NCBI RefSeq assembly: GCF_040869035.1
Contig: NZ_CP162100.1
Coordinates: 1,736,001 to 1,800,000 of the forward strand
Direction of reading: 5' to 3'
Source of the DNA: Vibrio sp. NTOU-M3
GTDB lineage: Bacteria; Pseudomonadota; Gammaproteobacteria; Enterobacterales; Vibrionaceae
DNA length: 64,000 bases
The notes beneath the pieces are model-generated. The model was not told where the DNA came from and did not search any database. It saw only the letters and a list, made by a program, of their open reading frames with translations. Of this stretch, positions 57,031-64,000 are shown in pieces; the first letter of the stretch is position 1; every line of letters begins with the position of its first letter. The translations under genes and the position numbers were made by a program.

Positions 57031-57189
57031 CTTTGAGACATGAATCCACTAAAAACCTGCCGCAATAATCACAAGATGGACTTGCTCAATATGGGGAAGC
57101 TTCGATAAGCAAATGGCAAGACTTGACTCTTGTGTTTTTCTTGGAAAATATGGGAAATAGGTAAGCTTCAAACGCAGTTTTGGACAGAA

Positions 57190-57217
57190 CCAAGCTAGAG
57201 TATTAGTACTAGCTTGG
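57190..57217 (-). terminator. Possible terminator after the retron operon
   Basis: Stem CCAAGCTAG / CTAGCTTGG with a 10-base loop, about 43 bases past the ATPase stop. The T-run behind it is poor, so termination strength is uncertain. Confidence 0.4.
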
Positions 57218-57260
57218 GTTATTTGGATAAGGAAAAGTATCTAGAGTTAGCTAGCTGGCG

Positions 57261-58616
57261 TTAAGAGGGGTTACGCAAAAATGCCTGAAGACAGGAAACA
57301 AAGTCATCTACATCGGATTGATGCTTGTTTGTCACAAAATCATAAACCTGCTTAATAGGCATTAACTGACCTTTAACCAGCTTTTTATATAAGCTTTTAT
57401 CGGGAGCCCTAGTCCCAAGATTAGAGTGATGTCCAGTTAATCTTGGTATCGCATCATCGTTATTCATATACGATGCATACAAGTCTTTTTCGACACTCTG
57501 CTGGGGAATACAGTAAACATTGTCATGACGAGTTACATGTCTTTTTCCTTCTTGATCTCCATCAAGAATGCAGATGACATTTTCTGGGGACGATAAAAAC
57601 GTACTATCTATATTCCTTTCCATTAAATCGACCACATTCTCTCCACCGCCGACATAAATTATTTTATATCTATAAAAAACCTCTGGGCAAAATTTGTTGA
57701 TTAGGTATTCTATATAGCCTTGAAGTGTTTCATCTTCTGTAAGAATGTACTTATCCCAGCCTTCAAAACCAAATAGCACGCTTTTTATGTAGTTATAAGA
57801 AACTTGCGAGATCTCAGCTTTTCCACTGATATTTCTGAGATAGAATAGCTCACCGTCGTCTAGTGTTCTCATTAAAGCAAGAGAGTGAGTTGTAAATAGG
57901 ATGTTGACTGAGTATGTTTGACAATATTCCCTAAGTTTTCTCACTAACAATACTTGAGCGGCAGCATCCAGTGATATATCTAGCTCATCAATCACAATAA
58001 GCTTTTTTTGACTTTTAATTTTTCGATATAAGCTGATTACAAAAAACTCCCCCGAGCTCAAGTAGTCTTCCCGGATATAGCGACCTTCATCTCCATCCAA
58101 TAGAGCATAGTAACTACTTCCTTTTTCTTGTACTTCGATAAGTGCATTAAACTTGTCAGTCGAATATATGGAATTTAGAAGCTCAATAAGTTCTTCAGGT
58201 GTTTGGTAAGTTCTAAGTGCAATGGCCTTTACAATGGCGTCGTTCGCATTGCTAATGCTTTGGAAAAAGTTAAATCGATTACCGTGTGGAATGGGCAGCT
58301 CAACATCAATCTCGCTTCTCAACGCGGCTGGAATTGGTGTCTTAAGTTCCAAAGCTTTTGTAGATGTATCATAGTTAAACGTATATGCATCACCTCCAAG
58401 GTCATATGTTATCTCGCTATCAGTAGAAAAGATGTTATCAGAAGATGTTTTGGCAAAAGTATCTGAGATTGACAAGTTTCGAATGCATTTGATGATCGTA
58501 GTTTTACCCACACCATTTTTACCAACTATGCATATTAAACCATGTTGGCTTGCATCTAACTCAAGCTGAAAGTCATTAATGTGCTGAATATTTTTTACGT
58601 TGATATTTATTTGCAT
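57261..58616 (-). CDS. Retron-associated OLD-like ATPase with TOPRIM domain
   Basis: 451 residues. An ABC/SMC-type ATPase: Walker A GKNGVGKT (32-39), signature-like LSSGE (186-190), Walker B LIVIDELD (206-213) and H-loop TTHS (242-245). A C-terminal TOPRIM region follows: ILTEDETLQGYIEYL (about 291-305) gives the acidic glutamate and CILDGDQEG (about 349-357) the DxD pair, as in OLD-family nucleases. It starts 5 bases after the reverse transcriptase stop. In RT plus ATPase-TOPRIM retrons (Eco8-like) this is the toxic effector held by the RT-msDNA complex. Function here is by analogy. Confidence 0.85.
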   Translation of the reverse strand: MQININVKNIQHINDFQLELDASQHGLICIVGKNGVGKTTIIKCIRNLSISDTFAKTSSDNIFSTDSEITYDLGGDAYTFNYDTSTKALELKTPIPAALRSEIDVELPIPHGNRFNFFQSISNANDAIVKAIALRTYQTPEELIELLNSIYSTDKFNALIEVQEKGSSYYALLDGDEGRYIREDYLSSGEFFVISLYRKIKSQKKLIVIDELDISLDAAAQVLLVRKLREYCQTYSVNILFTTHSLALMRTLDDGELFYLRNISGKAEISQVSYNYIKSVLFGFEGWDKYILTEDETLQGYIEYLINKFCPEVFYRYKIIYVGGGENVVDLMERNIDSTFLSSPENVICILDGDQEGKRHVTRHDNVYCIPQQSVEKDLYASYMNNDDAIPRLTGHHSNLGTRAPDKSLYKKLVKGQLMPIKQVYDFVTNKHQSDVDDFVSCLQAFLRNPS

Positions 58617-58621
58617 TACAA

Positions 58622-59563
58622 TTAAGCCTTCCGCATTAAAGTGTCGATGACAGTTACGCCATATTTTCTCATCAATTTATGTAGGTATCCTTCGTCTACA
58701 ACTTTTATGTAGTTCAGAATTCCGGATATTCTGGCGAAGCCTTTATCCATATCATCATTCAGTAGTTCTCTGAATTTATTCTTATCTTCTCTATAAAAAT
58801 GAAGTAATACTTCAATTTCTTTTTTTTGCTTCCTATCAATGGTGATATCACCGTTTGGCATTATCACCATCCCAAGTATTTTTACTCTTTGACCAATATG
58901 AGAATATCTACTCTTACGATCGTTGAGTGAGAACGTATCGCTATAATATTGACTTAAAAAGCTTTCGATCACATTTTCAATTGAATGATCGATTGTATTT
59001 TGCGATGAAATAATGAGATCGTCCGAATATCTTGTGTAGATGAGGTTGTTTATTGTGCAGTAGTTGACCAGAGCATCATCAAACTCTACAAGAACGCTAT
59101 TACTGATCAAAGGCGACGTTGAAAAACCCGTAGCTAGCGAATTACCAACACTTACCATATCTACGATCCTATCCAAGTAGATATCCAGATCCAATACAGG
59201 AATGTTATCTCTGCTTCTCAAAAGAGCTTCTTTGATCAGTTGCTTATTGATGCTTGAAAAATAAGCACGAATGTCTGTTTGAAAAAAGTATTTGCTCTTG
59301 CGATGAACTTGTACCGCTGCCAAAGCATTTTTCCCTTTCCTATATGAAAATACGACATTGGCATTAATGTTTAACTGCTCACCAATCACCATGTTGATAA
59401 AATAGTGAAAGCTTTTTAGTTTGTTGCTTGGGGAGTAAAGCGTTCGCGATCTAACAGTCATTTCGGTCAGTTCGTTTTCTAAGTCGCACTCAAGGAACTC
59501 AGAAAAGCTATACTTTCCATGCAATATCAATGTAAATAATTGTTCTAGTGAACTTTTTTTCAT
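58622..59563 (-). CDS. Retron-type reverse transcriptase
   Basis: 313 residues from ATG 59563; a longer frame opening with TTG at 59620 is rejected because its extra 19 residues match nothing in the family. RT motifs: YFFQTDIRAYFSSI (about 92-105, motif A Asp), GNSLATGFSTSPLISNSVLVEFD (motif B region, in part) and the catalytic YSDDLIIS (179-186). Retron hallmarks are the histidine of the NAxxH-like box, here AVQVH (83-87), and thumb GILNYIKVVDEGYLHKL (281-297). The usual VTG of region Y is replaced by ILG in QRVKILGMVI. No maturase domain or group II intron RNA is seen. It makes msDNA from the adjacent ncRNA. Confidence 0.85.
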   Translation of the reverse strand: MKKSSLEQLFTLILHGKYSFSEFLECDLENELTEMTVRSRTLYSPSNKLKSFHYFINMVIGEQLNINANVVFSYRKGKNALAAVQVHRKSKYFFQTDIRAYFSSINKQLIKEALLRSRDNIPVLDLDIYLDRIVDMVSVGNSLATGFSTSPLISNSVLVEFDDALVNYCTINNLIYTRYSDDLIISSQNTIDHSIENVIESFLSQYYSDTFSLNDRKSRYSHIGQRVKILGMVIMPNGDITIDRKQKKEIEVLLHFYREDKNKFRELLNDDMDKGFARISGILNYIKVVDEGYLHKLMRKYGVTVIDTLMRKA

Positions 59564-59665
59564 CACAATTAGGCTGGTTGAGTTTGTACTTATTATAGCG
59601 AGAGTGAAAAGTGAATCCAAAGATTCTACACAATATGGGAGGAGCGAGGAAAAAAGTACGAGTTT

Positions 59666-59778
59666 CTAGAGGCTATAATTACAAAATGCACGCCCTTTTG
59701 TAAAGGAAACGTGCACAAGTAACATACCTAAACGCAGGTAGAGGCTAGTTAACGACTGGAGCTACTCCTAGTCTCTAG
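59666..59778 (-). ncRNA. Candidate retron msr-msd non-coding RNA
   Basis: Directly upstream of the RT and behind a promoter lies a folded segment: a1-like CTAGAG (59773-59778) pairing with a2-like CTCTAG (59666-59671); hairpin GACT-A-GGAG / CTCC-AGTC (59754-59773); hairpin TACCT / AGGTA (59725-59740) preceded by TAGC, a possible branch-guanosine context; and a long msd-like stem (59679-59722) with TTAC, TGCACG, CCTTT pairing to AAAGG, CGTGCA, GTAA. The order a1, short msr hairpins, long msd stem, a2 is that of retrons. Exact ends are guesses. Confidence 0.6.
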
Positions 59779-59789
59779 CATGTTAATAG

Positions 59790-59816
59790 GTTATATCTAG
59801 ATTGATACTGTGTCAA
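59790..59816 (-). promoter_or_regulatory. Promoter of the retron ncRNA-RT-ATPase operon
   Basis: On the minus strand a perfect TTGACA (59811-59816) is followed after 15 bases by TATAAC (59790-59795), or after 17 by TAACCT. It would start transcription just before the a1-like sequence. A second TTGACA lies further upstream at 59971-59976. Confidence 0.55.
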
Positions 59817-59930
59817 TTGTTGACCGTTTCGAAATCAAGTATCAGATACTTAGGATAAGTATTAGTAGGATAAAACGCTAAAATTAGAATGTTAATAAAC
59901 CACTGTTTTTACTTATAAAGAGCAAATAAC

Positions 59931-59941
59931 GGGGTCAGGTC
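59931..59941. repeat. GGGGTCAGGTC motif, possible REP/RAYT-linked remnant
   Basis: The sequence GGGGTCAGGTC upstream of the retron promoter is of the kind found at ends of REP-type/IS200-like elements in Vibrio and relatives (from memory). Only one copy is visible, with no transposase. The rest of the 59817-60029 stretch is AT-rich without a gene. Confidence 0.3.
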
Positions 59942-60029
59942 TAGCCTTTTGATAATCATTGCTTTTTGTATGTCAAAATTAACTGAAAATCTATATTCGT
60001 ACTTTAGCTCACAACACGTTTCGGGGCAC

Positions 60030-60055
60030 AAATGAGCAGGCTTCCCTGCTCATTT
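60030..60055. terminator. Terminator after the LDH/MDH-family gene
   Basis: AATGAGCAGG / CCTGCTCATT with a 4-base-type loop and flanking A/T runs, 10 bases past the dehydrogenase stop codon on the minus strand. Confidence 0.85.
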
Positions 60056-60064
60056 TGTTAAGTA

Positions 60065-61018
60065 TTAAGCGCTTAAACCGGTGGATTGGGATACTTGCCC
60101 CACGAGTTCTTTTAGGTTCGCTGCTATCTCGTTAAGTGTGGCTAACTCTTCTTCTGTGAATGGGTGTTTAAGCAGCTCTTGCGCGCCATTTTTGCCAACA
60201 ACGGTCGGTAAACTTAATACAACATCATGCAAGTCATATGCACCTTCCATCATGGTTGCAACGGGAAGTACAGAACGTTCATCAATGGCTATCGCCTGAA
60301 TAATACGGAACACACTCGCAGCAATGCCATGGGTTGTGTTGAGCTTGCGTTTAAAGATCTCGTAACCTGCCTGTTTCACCGACTCAAGTAACTCATCGGC
60401 GCAGATCCGTTCAATATGGTGGGTATCGCAATAATAATCGGCTGGCTGCCCTGCAATAGAAATCAGACTTTTCGGCGTAAAGCAGTTACTGCCGTGCTCA
60501 CCTAATACGTAGCCAAAAATATTTTTAGGGTCGAGGTTAACGCGGTTCGCCACAATGGTCATCAGGCGCGCCGTATCAATCACACAGCCACTGCTGATCA
60601 CATGAGAAGGCTTAAAGTTAGTATTTTTAACGATAAAGTGCGTCACGATATCGCATGGGTTCGTTACGACGATGAGAGTGGCATTGGGTGCAACACGCTC
60701 GACTTTTCTCGCAATTTCGACGCCGATTTTGCTGTTGATTTCAGCAAGATCGACACGGGTTTGACCTTGCTTGATCTGCGCGCCAGCGGTGATCACAACG
60801 ATATCTGCCCCGATCAGCGATAAGTAGTCATCGGTTGGAACCAAGTGTGTATTTTTAGAGAAGGTTAACGCCGCCGTATGGCGAAAATCAAACACCTCCC
60901 CTTCTGCTCGCTCTAAATTCTGGTCGAGAAGAACCAATTCACTTACGCTGCCCATAGTTAGGAGGTAGTTACAGATCCCCACACCCACGGAACCAGCGCC
61001 AATTACGCCAATCTTCAT
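60065..61018 (-). CDS. L-lactate/malate dehydrogenase-family 2-hydroxyacid dehydrogenase
   Basis: 317 residues. Rossmann start KIGVIGAGSVGVGI (2-15), NAD-binding aspartate in VLLDQNLERAEGE, VVTNPCD (about 117-123), catalytic His in LGEHGSN (about 177-183) and substrate-binding Arg in CVIDTARLM. The loop that decides lactate versus malate reads AGAQIKQGQTRVDL: the position that is Gln in LDH and Arg in MDH appears to be Ile, so the true substrate is unclear, perhaps a bulkier 2-oxoacid. Annotated in related genomes as lactate dehydrogenase, I believe. Monocistronic. Confidence 0.82.
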   Translation of the reverse strand: MKIGVIGAGSVGVGICNYLLTMGSVSELVLLDQNLERAEGEVFDFRHTAALTFSKNTHLVPTDDYLSLIGADIVVITAGAQIKQGQTRVDLAEINSKIGVEIARKVERVAPNATLIVVTNPCDIVTHFIVKNTNFKPSHVISSGCVIDTARLMTIVANRVNLDPKNIFGYVLGEHGSNCFTPKSLISIAGQPADYYCDTHHIERICADELLESVKQAGYEIFKRKLNTTHGIAASVFRIIQAIAIDERSVLPVATMMEGAYDLHDVVLSLPTVVGKNGAQELLKHPFTEEELATLNEIAANLKELVGQVSQSTGLSA

Positions 61019-61194
61019 ATTTCAATCCCTGATAATTTAATCAACTAAATTCAATTTTACTTATAAAAGGCTAACTTTCGTTAGTTTTTATTGCTATAAA
61101 TTTAAGTAACTAACCTTTTACCTTATATATATCTAGTTATTAACACTTTTGCATCATAAAAATGCTATTCACAAATCCAAATGCTTAGATAACA

Positions 61195-61228
61195 AACAAA
61201 GCCCACTAAAAAGTGGGCTTTGTTATTA
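61195..61228. terminator. Terminator of the DMT transporter gene
   Basis: AACAAAGCCCACT-AAAA-AGTGGGCTTTGTT followed by ATT on the plus strand, with the matching A/T tail on the other. It lies just past the minus-strand gene ending at 61243. The rest of the gap to the dehydrogenase gene is AT-rich. Confidence 0.85.
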
Positions 61229-61242
61229 GGGTCTGTCACTAT

Positions 61243-62118
61243 TTATCGCCGTTTGAAGAAACGTCCATCCGTTCGATACAGCAACAATGCAAACAGGATC
61301 AATCCACAACCAATCAGTTTATTGCCTGACAATGTTTCGTTGTACCACGTGACACTCAGTACCACGGTCCAAATCGGTTCAAGGATCATGATCAAAGCGG
61401 CATTCGCCGGATTGGTATGTTTTTGTCCAAGGGTTTGCATTACGTATCTCAACGCTGTGGCAAGTAAGGCACTGGCCGCAAACCAGCCCCAAATCGACGG
61501 TTCAATGGCTTCGGGAAACTCTTCAAATAGCAGTGAAGTAATCAGTGAAAAGCAGCCAGTGACAAAAAGTTGGATGCAAGTGAGCAAGAGTACCGGTAAC
61601 TTTTGCGAGTATTTGCTGTTCACATTAAAGTGCAGCGCAAGCATGGTTGCGTTGACTAAAAACCAGATGTGACTCGCTGACTGTTGCCACCCTCCCGCGA
61701 GCGATAAAAATGCCAAACCCGATATCGCGACAGGCATAGAAAGCCAGAAAATTCGTTTTGGCTTTTGCCCGAACAACATCCATGCAATCAACGGCACCAT
61801 TAGCATGGAGAGGCTCACTATGAACGCCCCTTCCCCCAGCGTATCGCTGATTGAAATCGCGTATATCCAACTCATTAACGCCATGGTGAGCAAGCATCCA
61901 ACTAAGGCAGCTGAGCGGATGTCTTGCCAACGGGTTTTAAACAATGCTTTGTAGCATAGAGGCAATATACAAAGGGATGCGATCAAAAATCGCAGACCAA
62001 TAAAGCCAAACGGCGGTAACCCTTGAATGGCTTCTTTGGAAAATACCCAGCCAAACGCGGCAAACAGCGTGGTGACGACTAAAATAGAGGCAGCTTTACG
62101 TTCAGCGTTCAATATCAA
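61243..62118 (-). CDS. EamA/DMT-superfamily permease
   Basis: 291 residues, ten TM helices in two EamA halves (about 10-135 and 150-285). Signs are FAAFGWVFSKEAIQGLPPFGFIGLRFLIASL (in two pieces) in the first half and LEPIWTVVLSVTWYNETLSGNKLIGCGLILFALLLY in the second. It likely exports an amino acid or other metabolite. The start is TTG with an AAGAG site upstream; no early ATG exists. Substrate cannot be told. Confidence 0.85.
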   Translation of the reverse strand: MILNAERKAASILVVTTLFAAFGWVFSKEAIQGLPPFGFIGLRFLIASLCILPLCYKALFKTRWQDIRSAALVGCLLTMALMSWIYAISISDTLGEGAFIVSLSMLMVPLIAWMLFGQKPKRIFWLSMPVAISGLAFLSLAGGWQQSASHIWFLVNATMLALHFNVNSKYSQKLPVLLLTCIQLFVTGCFSLITSLLFEEFPEAIEPSIWGWFAASALLATALRYVMQTLGQKHTNPANAALIMILEPIWTVVLSVTWYNETLSGNKLIGCGLILFALLLYRTDGRFFKRR

Positions 62119-62353
62119 TTACTCTTAGTATTTATTGTGTTTTACAACGCATTTTTTGTTGTGTGTGTTTGACTATGACAAATTCATTCAGAGAGTTCGA
62201 CCGCAGTAATGATGATTTTCTCATTGTCCGAGAAAACACAGTGATTAATTTTTAACCAGCCATACTGTAACAAGCATTTCATCAATTGGGTGACGACAAA
62301 ACTCAATCTTGGCGTTATTCTGCGCTTGTTCACGGTATAGAAAGAAGAGAATT

Positions 62354-63070
62354 ATGTCGCCAATCATTGTCGGCCATCGAGGTGTCTCTGGCCGTTTTCC
62401 AGAAAATACACGAGTGAGTATTGAGGCCGCGATTCAGCTTGGCCTGAAATGGATTGAAGTGGATGTTCAACCTACAAAGGACAATGTGTTAGTGGTTTGC
62501 CATGATCACACGGTAAATCGTTGCAGCAACGGCTATGGCCGGGTGGATGCTCATACGTTGGCTGAATTACAAACGCTAGACTTTGGGGCTTGGTTTTCAT
62601 CGGAGTTTCGTGGTGAATCAATCATGACCTTAGAAGCCCTTCTCCATTTGGCCTCTGTTCACGGCGTAAACCTTAATATCGAAGTGAAGATTGATCAGCA
62701 AGACACTGCGGCTGTCACGCAACAATTAAAAACCATGTTAGACAAAGGCCCACTGGAACCTGATGCCATTGTATTGTCGAGTTTTAACCACGATATTATT
62801 CGCCAACTCCACCAACATTGTCCGGGGTATCGATTAGCGGTGCTCAGTGACCGGCTACGAAAGAAAGACTGGCAACTGTTAGAAGAAGTAAACGCATTTG
62901 GCTGTAACTTAAAGTTCCGCTGGGTTACTCAAAAGCAAGTCCGCATGCTGCAAAACCATGGGTATCAAGTATGGTGCTTTACGGTAAACAACCCACGTAA
63001 GTTGAAGCATTTCTCAATGTTAGATGGCATTTTTTCTGACTATCCCGAACGTTTTCTTAAGGAACAATAG
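62354..63070 (+). CDS. Glycerophosphodiester phosphodiesterase
   Basis: 238 residues from ATG 62354 (AAGAAGAGA just upstream); a TTG-opened 15-residue extension is rejected. GDPD catalytic features are GHRGVSGRFPENT (about 7-19), WIEVDVQPTKDNVLVVCHDHTVNR (in part; metal Glu/Asp and catalytic His), and NIEVKI. No signal peptide, so this is a cytoplasmic UgpQ-type enzyme releasing glycerol-3-phosphate. Monocistronic and divergent from the DMT gene. Confidence 0.92.
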   Translation: MSPIIVGHRGVSGRFPENTRVSIEAAIQLGLKWIEVDVQPTKDNVLVVCHDHTVNRCSNGYGRVDAHTLAELQTLDFGAWFSSEFRGESIMTLEALLHLASVHGVNLNIEVKIDQQDTAAVTQQLKTMLDKGPLEPDAIVLSSFNHDIIRQLHQHCPGYRLAVLSDRLRKKDWQLLEEVNAFGCNLKFRWVTQKQVRMLQNHGYQVWCFTVNNPRKLKHFSMLDGIFSDYPERFLKEQ

Positions 63071-63094
63071 TTCGCTTTATTGCCCTTAAGTGCC

Positions 63095-63739
63095 TCAGTT
63101 GGCATCGGGCTGGTTCTCCGGCGCAGCTTTGATAAATGCAGGATGGCTGCTCAGCGCTTCGTAGATGCGTGAGATAATCGGAAATGACGACATATCCACG
63201 TTAAATCGAAGCGCGTTATACACTTGAGGGACAAGGCAAACATCCACCAATGTGATTTGGTTTCCGACGCTGTACATTCCACTGGTTGAAACCAATTTCT
63301 TTTCGAGGGCGTGAAAGCCCAGCGCAATCCAGTGGTGATACCAAGCCATCTTCTGCGCTTCCGTTACCTCAAAATCATCGGTTAAGAATTGCAACACACG
63401 TAAATTGTTAAGGGGATGGATGTCGACAGCAATGTCTTGCGCCAATGCTTTTACAAGATATCGATCTTTTTTTCGTGACGGCGTCACTAAATGCTGAGGA
63501 TAAACCTCATCGAGATAGTCGATGATGGCAAGCGATTGATTTAAGACCACGTCACCATCCACAAGTACAGGCACCAGTTCACTTGGATTAAGCGCTTGGT
63601 AGCGAGCAGTGTGTTGCTCGCCTCCCTCTTTGATCAAGTGAACCGAATGATGTTCATAGTCGAGCTGCTTAAGGTTTAGCGCAATCCGCACCCGATAGGC
63701 TGCGGATGAACGCCAGTAACCATAGAGTTGAATCGCCAT
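63095..63739 (-). CDS. maiA: Maleylacetoacetate isomerase MaiA (zeta-class GST fold)
   Basis: 214 residues, normal zeta-GST length. The N-terminal [16 protein letters not shown] carries the SSxxxRVRIAL glutathione site; [30 protein letters not shown] (in part) completes the thioredoxin fold. It isomerises 4-maleylacetoacetate to fumarylacetoacetate in tyrosine breakdown. Its ATG overlaps the previous gene's stop (TAATG), coupling it to the hydrolase for the next step. Confidence 0.93.
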   Translation of the reverse strand: MAIQLYGYWRSSAAYRVRIALNLKQLDYEHHSVHLIKEGGEQHTARYQALNPSELVPVLVDGDVVLNQSLAIIDYLDEVYPQHLVTPSRKKDRYLVKALAQDIAVDIHPLNNLRVLQFLTDDFEVTEAQKMAWYHHWIALGFHALEKKLVSTSGMYSVGNQITLVDVCLVPQVYNALRFNVDMSSFPIISRIYEALSSHPAFIKAAPENQPDAN

Positions 63740-64000
63740 TAATACTTCACCACGCGTTGGTCGATGCTACCGAAGATGCTATTGCCATCTACATCACGCA
63801 TTTCCATTCTGATGCGGTCGCCAAATTTCATAAATGACGTCGACGGTTTACCATCGCGTATGGTTTCGATCATCCGAACTTCCGCAATGCACGAATACCC
63901 AACACCGCCTTCTTTAATCGCGGTGCCATATTCTGTGCCTTGTTTGTTGGATACGGTGCCAGAGCCAATAATCGCCCCTGCCGACAATGGACGCGTTTTC
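63739..64000 (-). CDS. Fumarylacetoacetate hydrolase, C-terminal fragment cut by the window edge
   Basis: Only the last 87 or so codons are inside the window; the frame continues beyond position 64000. [18 protein letters not shown] is the classic FAH active-site segment, followed by [16 protein letters not shown] and [11 protein letters not shown]. It cleaves fumarylacetoacetate to fumarate and acetoacetate. It lies directly upstream of maiA in one operon for homogentisate/tyrosine catabolism. Confidence 0.9.
   Translation of the reverse strand, partial: KTRPLSAGAIIGSGTVSNKQGTEYGTAIKEGGVGYSCIAEVRMIETIRDGKPSTSFMKFGDRIRMEMRDVDGNSIFGSIDQRVVKY

Noticed and set aside
58622..59563. Reverse transcriptase as part of a group II intron or diversity-generating retroelement
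   Set aside because: No maturase or endonuclease domain, no intron RNA domains, no template/variable repeats; the paired ATPase-TOPRIM gene and leader RNA fit a retron better.
59564..59620. N-terminal extension of the reverse transcriptase from TTG
   Set aside because: No family similarity and no ribosome site; the ATG at 59563 matches the usual retron RT start.
1..64000. CRISPR arrays, tRNA or rRNA genes, intact insertion sequences
   Set aside because: No regular spacer-repeat pattern, no cloverleaf or rRNA sequence and no transposase frame were seen on either strand.

Overview
The window looks like a stretch of a Vibrio chromosome, probably from the V. parahaemolyticus/alginolyticus/harveyi group and probably chromosome 2. 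This is inferred from gene content: an acnD-prpF type methylcitrate operon next to a complete type VI secretion (T6SS) locus with a 173-residue Hcp, a tctCBA carrier, a GH13 amylase and rhlE. No species marker such as rRNA is present. Base composition is fairly even and moderately AT-rich; the PLD-like gene near 47-48.5 kb and the retron at 57-60 kb look clearly more AT-rich by eye.

Region by region: (1) 0.2-9.5 kb, minus strand: a propionate catabolism operon, gntR-prpB-prpC-acnD-prpF-prpE, ending in a strong terminator; a GntR regulator sits first, behind three copies of a TGTCGACAAT-like operator. (2) 9.6-37.2 kb, plus strand: a lipoprotein gene, then a full T6SS. A vgrG-adaptor-PAAR spike module is followed by tssA, hcp, tssB, tssC, a second tssC-like gene, tssE, tssF, tssG, clpV, a three-gene insert (a sensor-MFS fusion and two periplasmic binding proteins), an FHA gene, tssJ, tssK, tssL, tssM and a small Hanks-type kinase. 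All thirteen core Tss components are present, but no obvious toxin/immunity pair. (3) 37.2-42.3 kb: a lysE-araC pair (minus strand) and a tripartite tricarboxylate transporter tctC-tctB-tctA with a highly structured tctC-tctB gap. (4) 42.4-47.1 kb: an outer membrane factor, membrane fusion protein and two ABC-2 permeases, with no ATPase in the group. (5) 47.1-50.9 kb, minus strand: an orphan PLD-family protein, a gluzincin-like metallopeptidase, and a gpx-ohrR-like peroxide-stress pair. (6) 51.1-54.0 kb: secreted alpha-amylase and convergent rhlE. (7) 54.0-57.2 kb: a lipoprotein and an OmpA-family protein bracketed by two diverged direct copies of the rhlE upstream region. (8) 57.2-59.8 kb, minus strand: a reverse transcriptase followed by an OLD-like ATPase-TOPRIM protein, preceded by a promoter and a folded non-coding segment; this reads as a retron anti-phage system of the RT plus ATPase-TOPRIM type. 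(9) 60-64 kb: an LDH/MDH-family dehydrogenase, a DMT exporter, a glycerophosphodiester phosphodiesterase, maiA and the 3' end of a fumarylacetoacetate hydrolase gene.

How they work together: the prp genes convert propionate via propionyl-CoA, 2-methylcitrate and 2-methylisocitrate to pyruvate plus succinate. The T6SS genes build a contractile injector with membrane complex TssJLM, baseplate TssEFGK, sheath TssBC, tube Hcp, spike VgrG-PAAR and recycling ATPase ClpV. The FHA protein and kinase suggest threonine-phosphorylation control, and the embedded sensor/MFS/binding-protein trio suggests an additional small-molecule input. The retron and perhaps the PLD gene form the defence-like accessory content.
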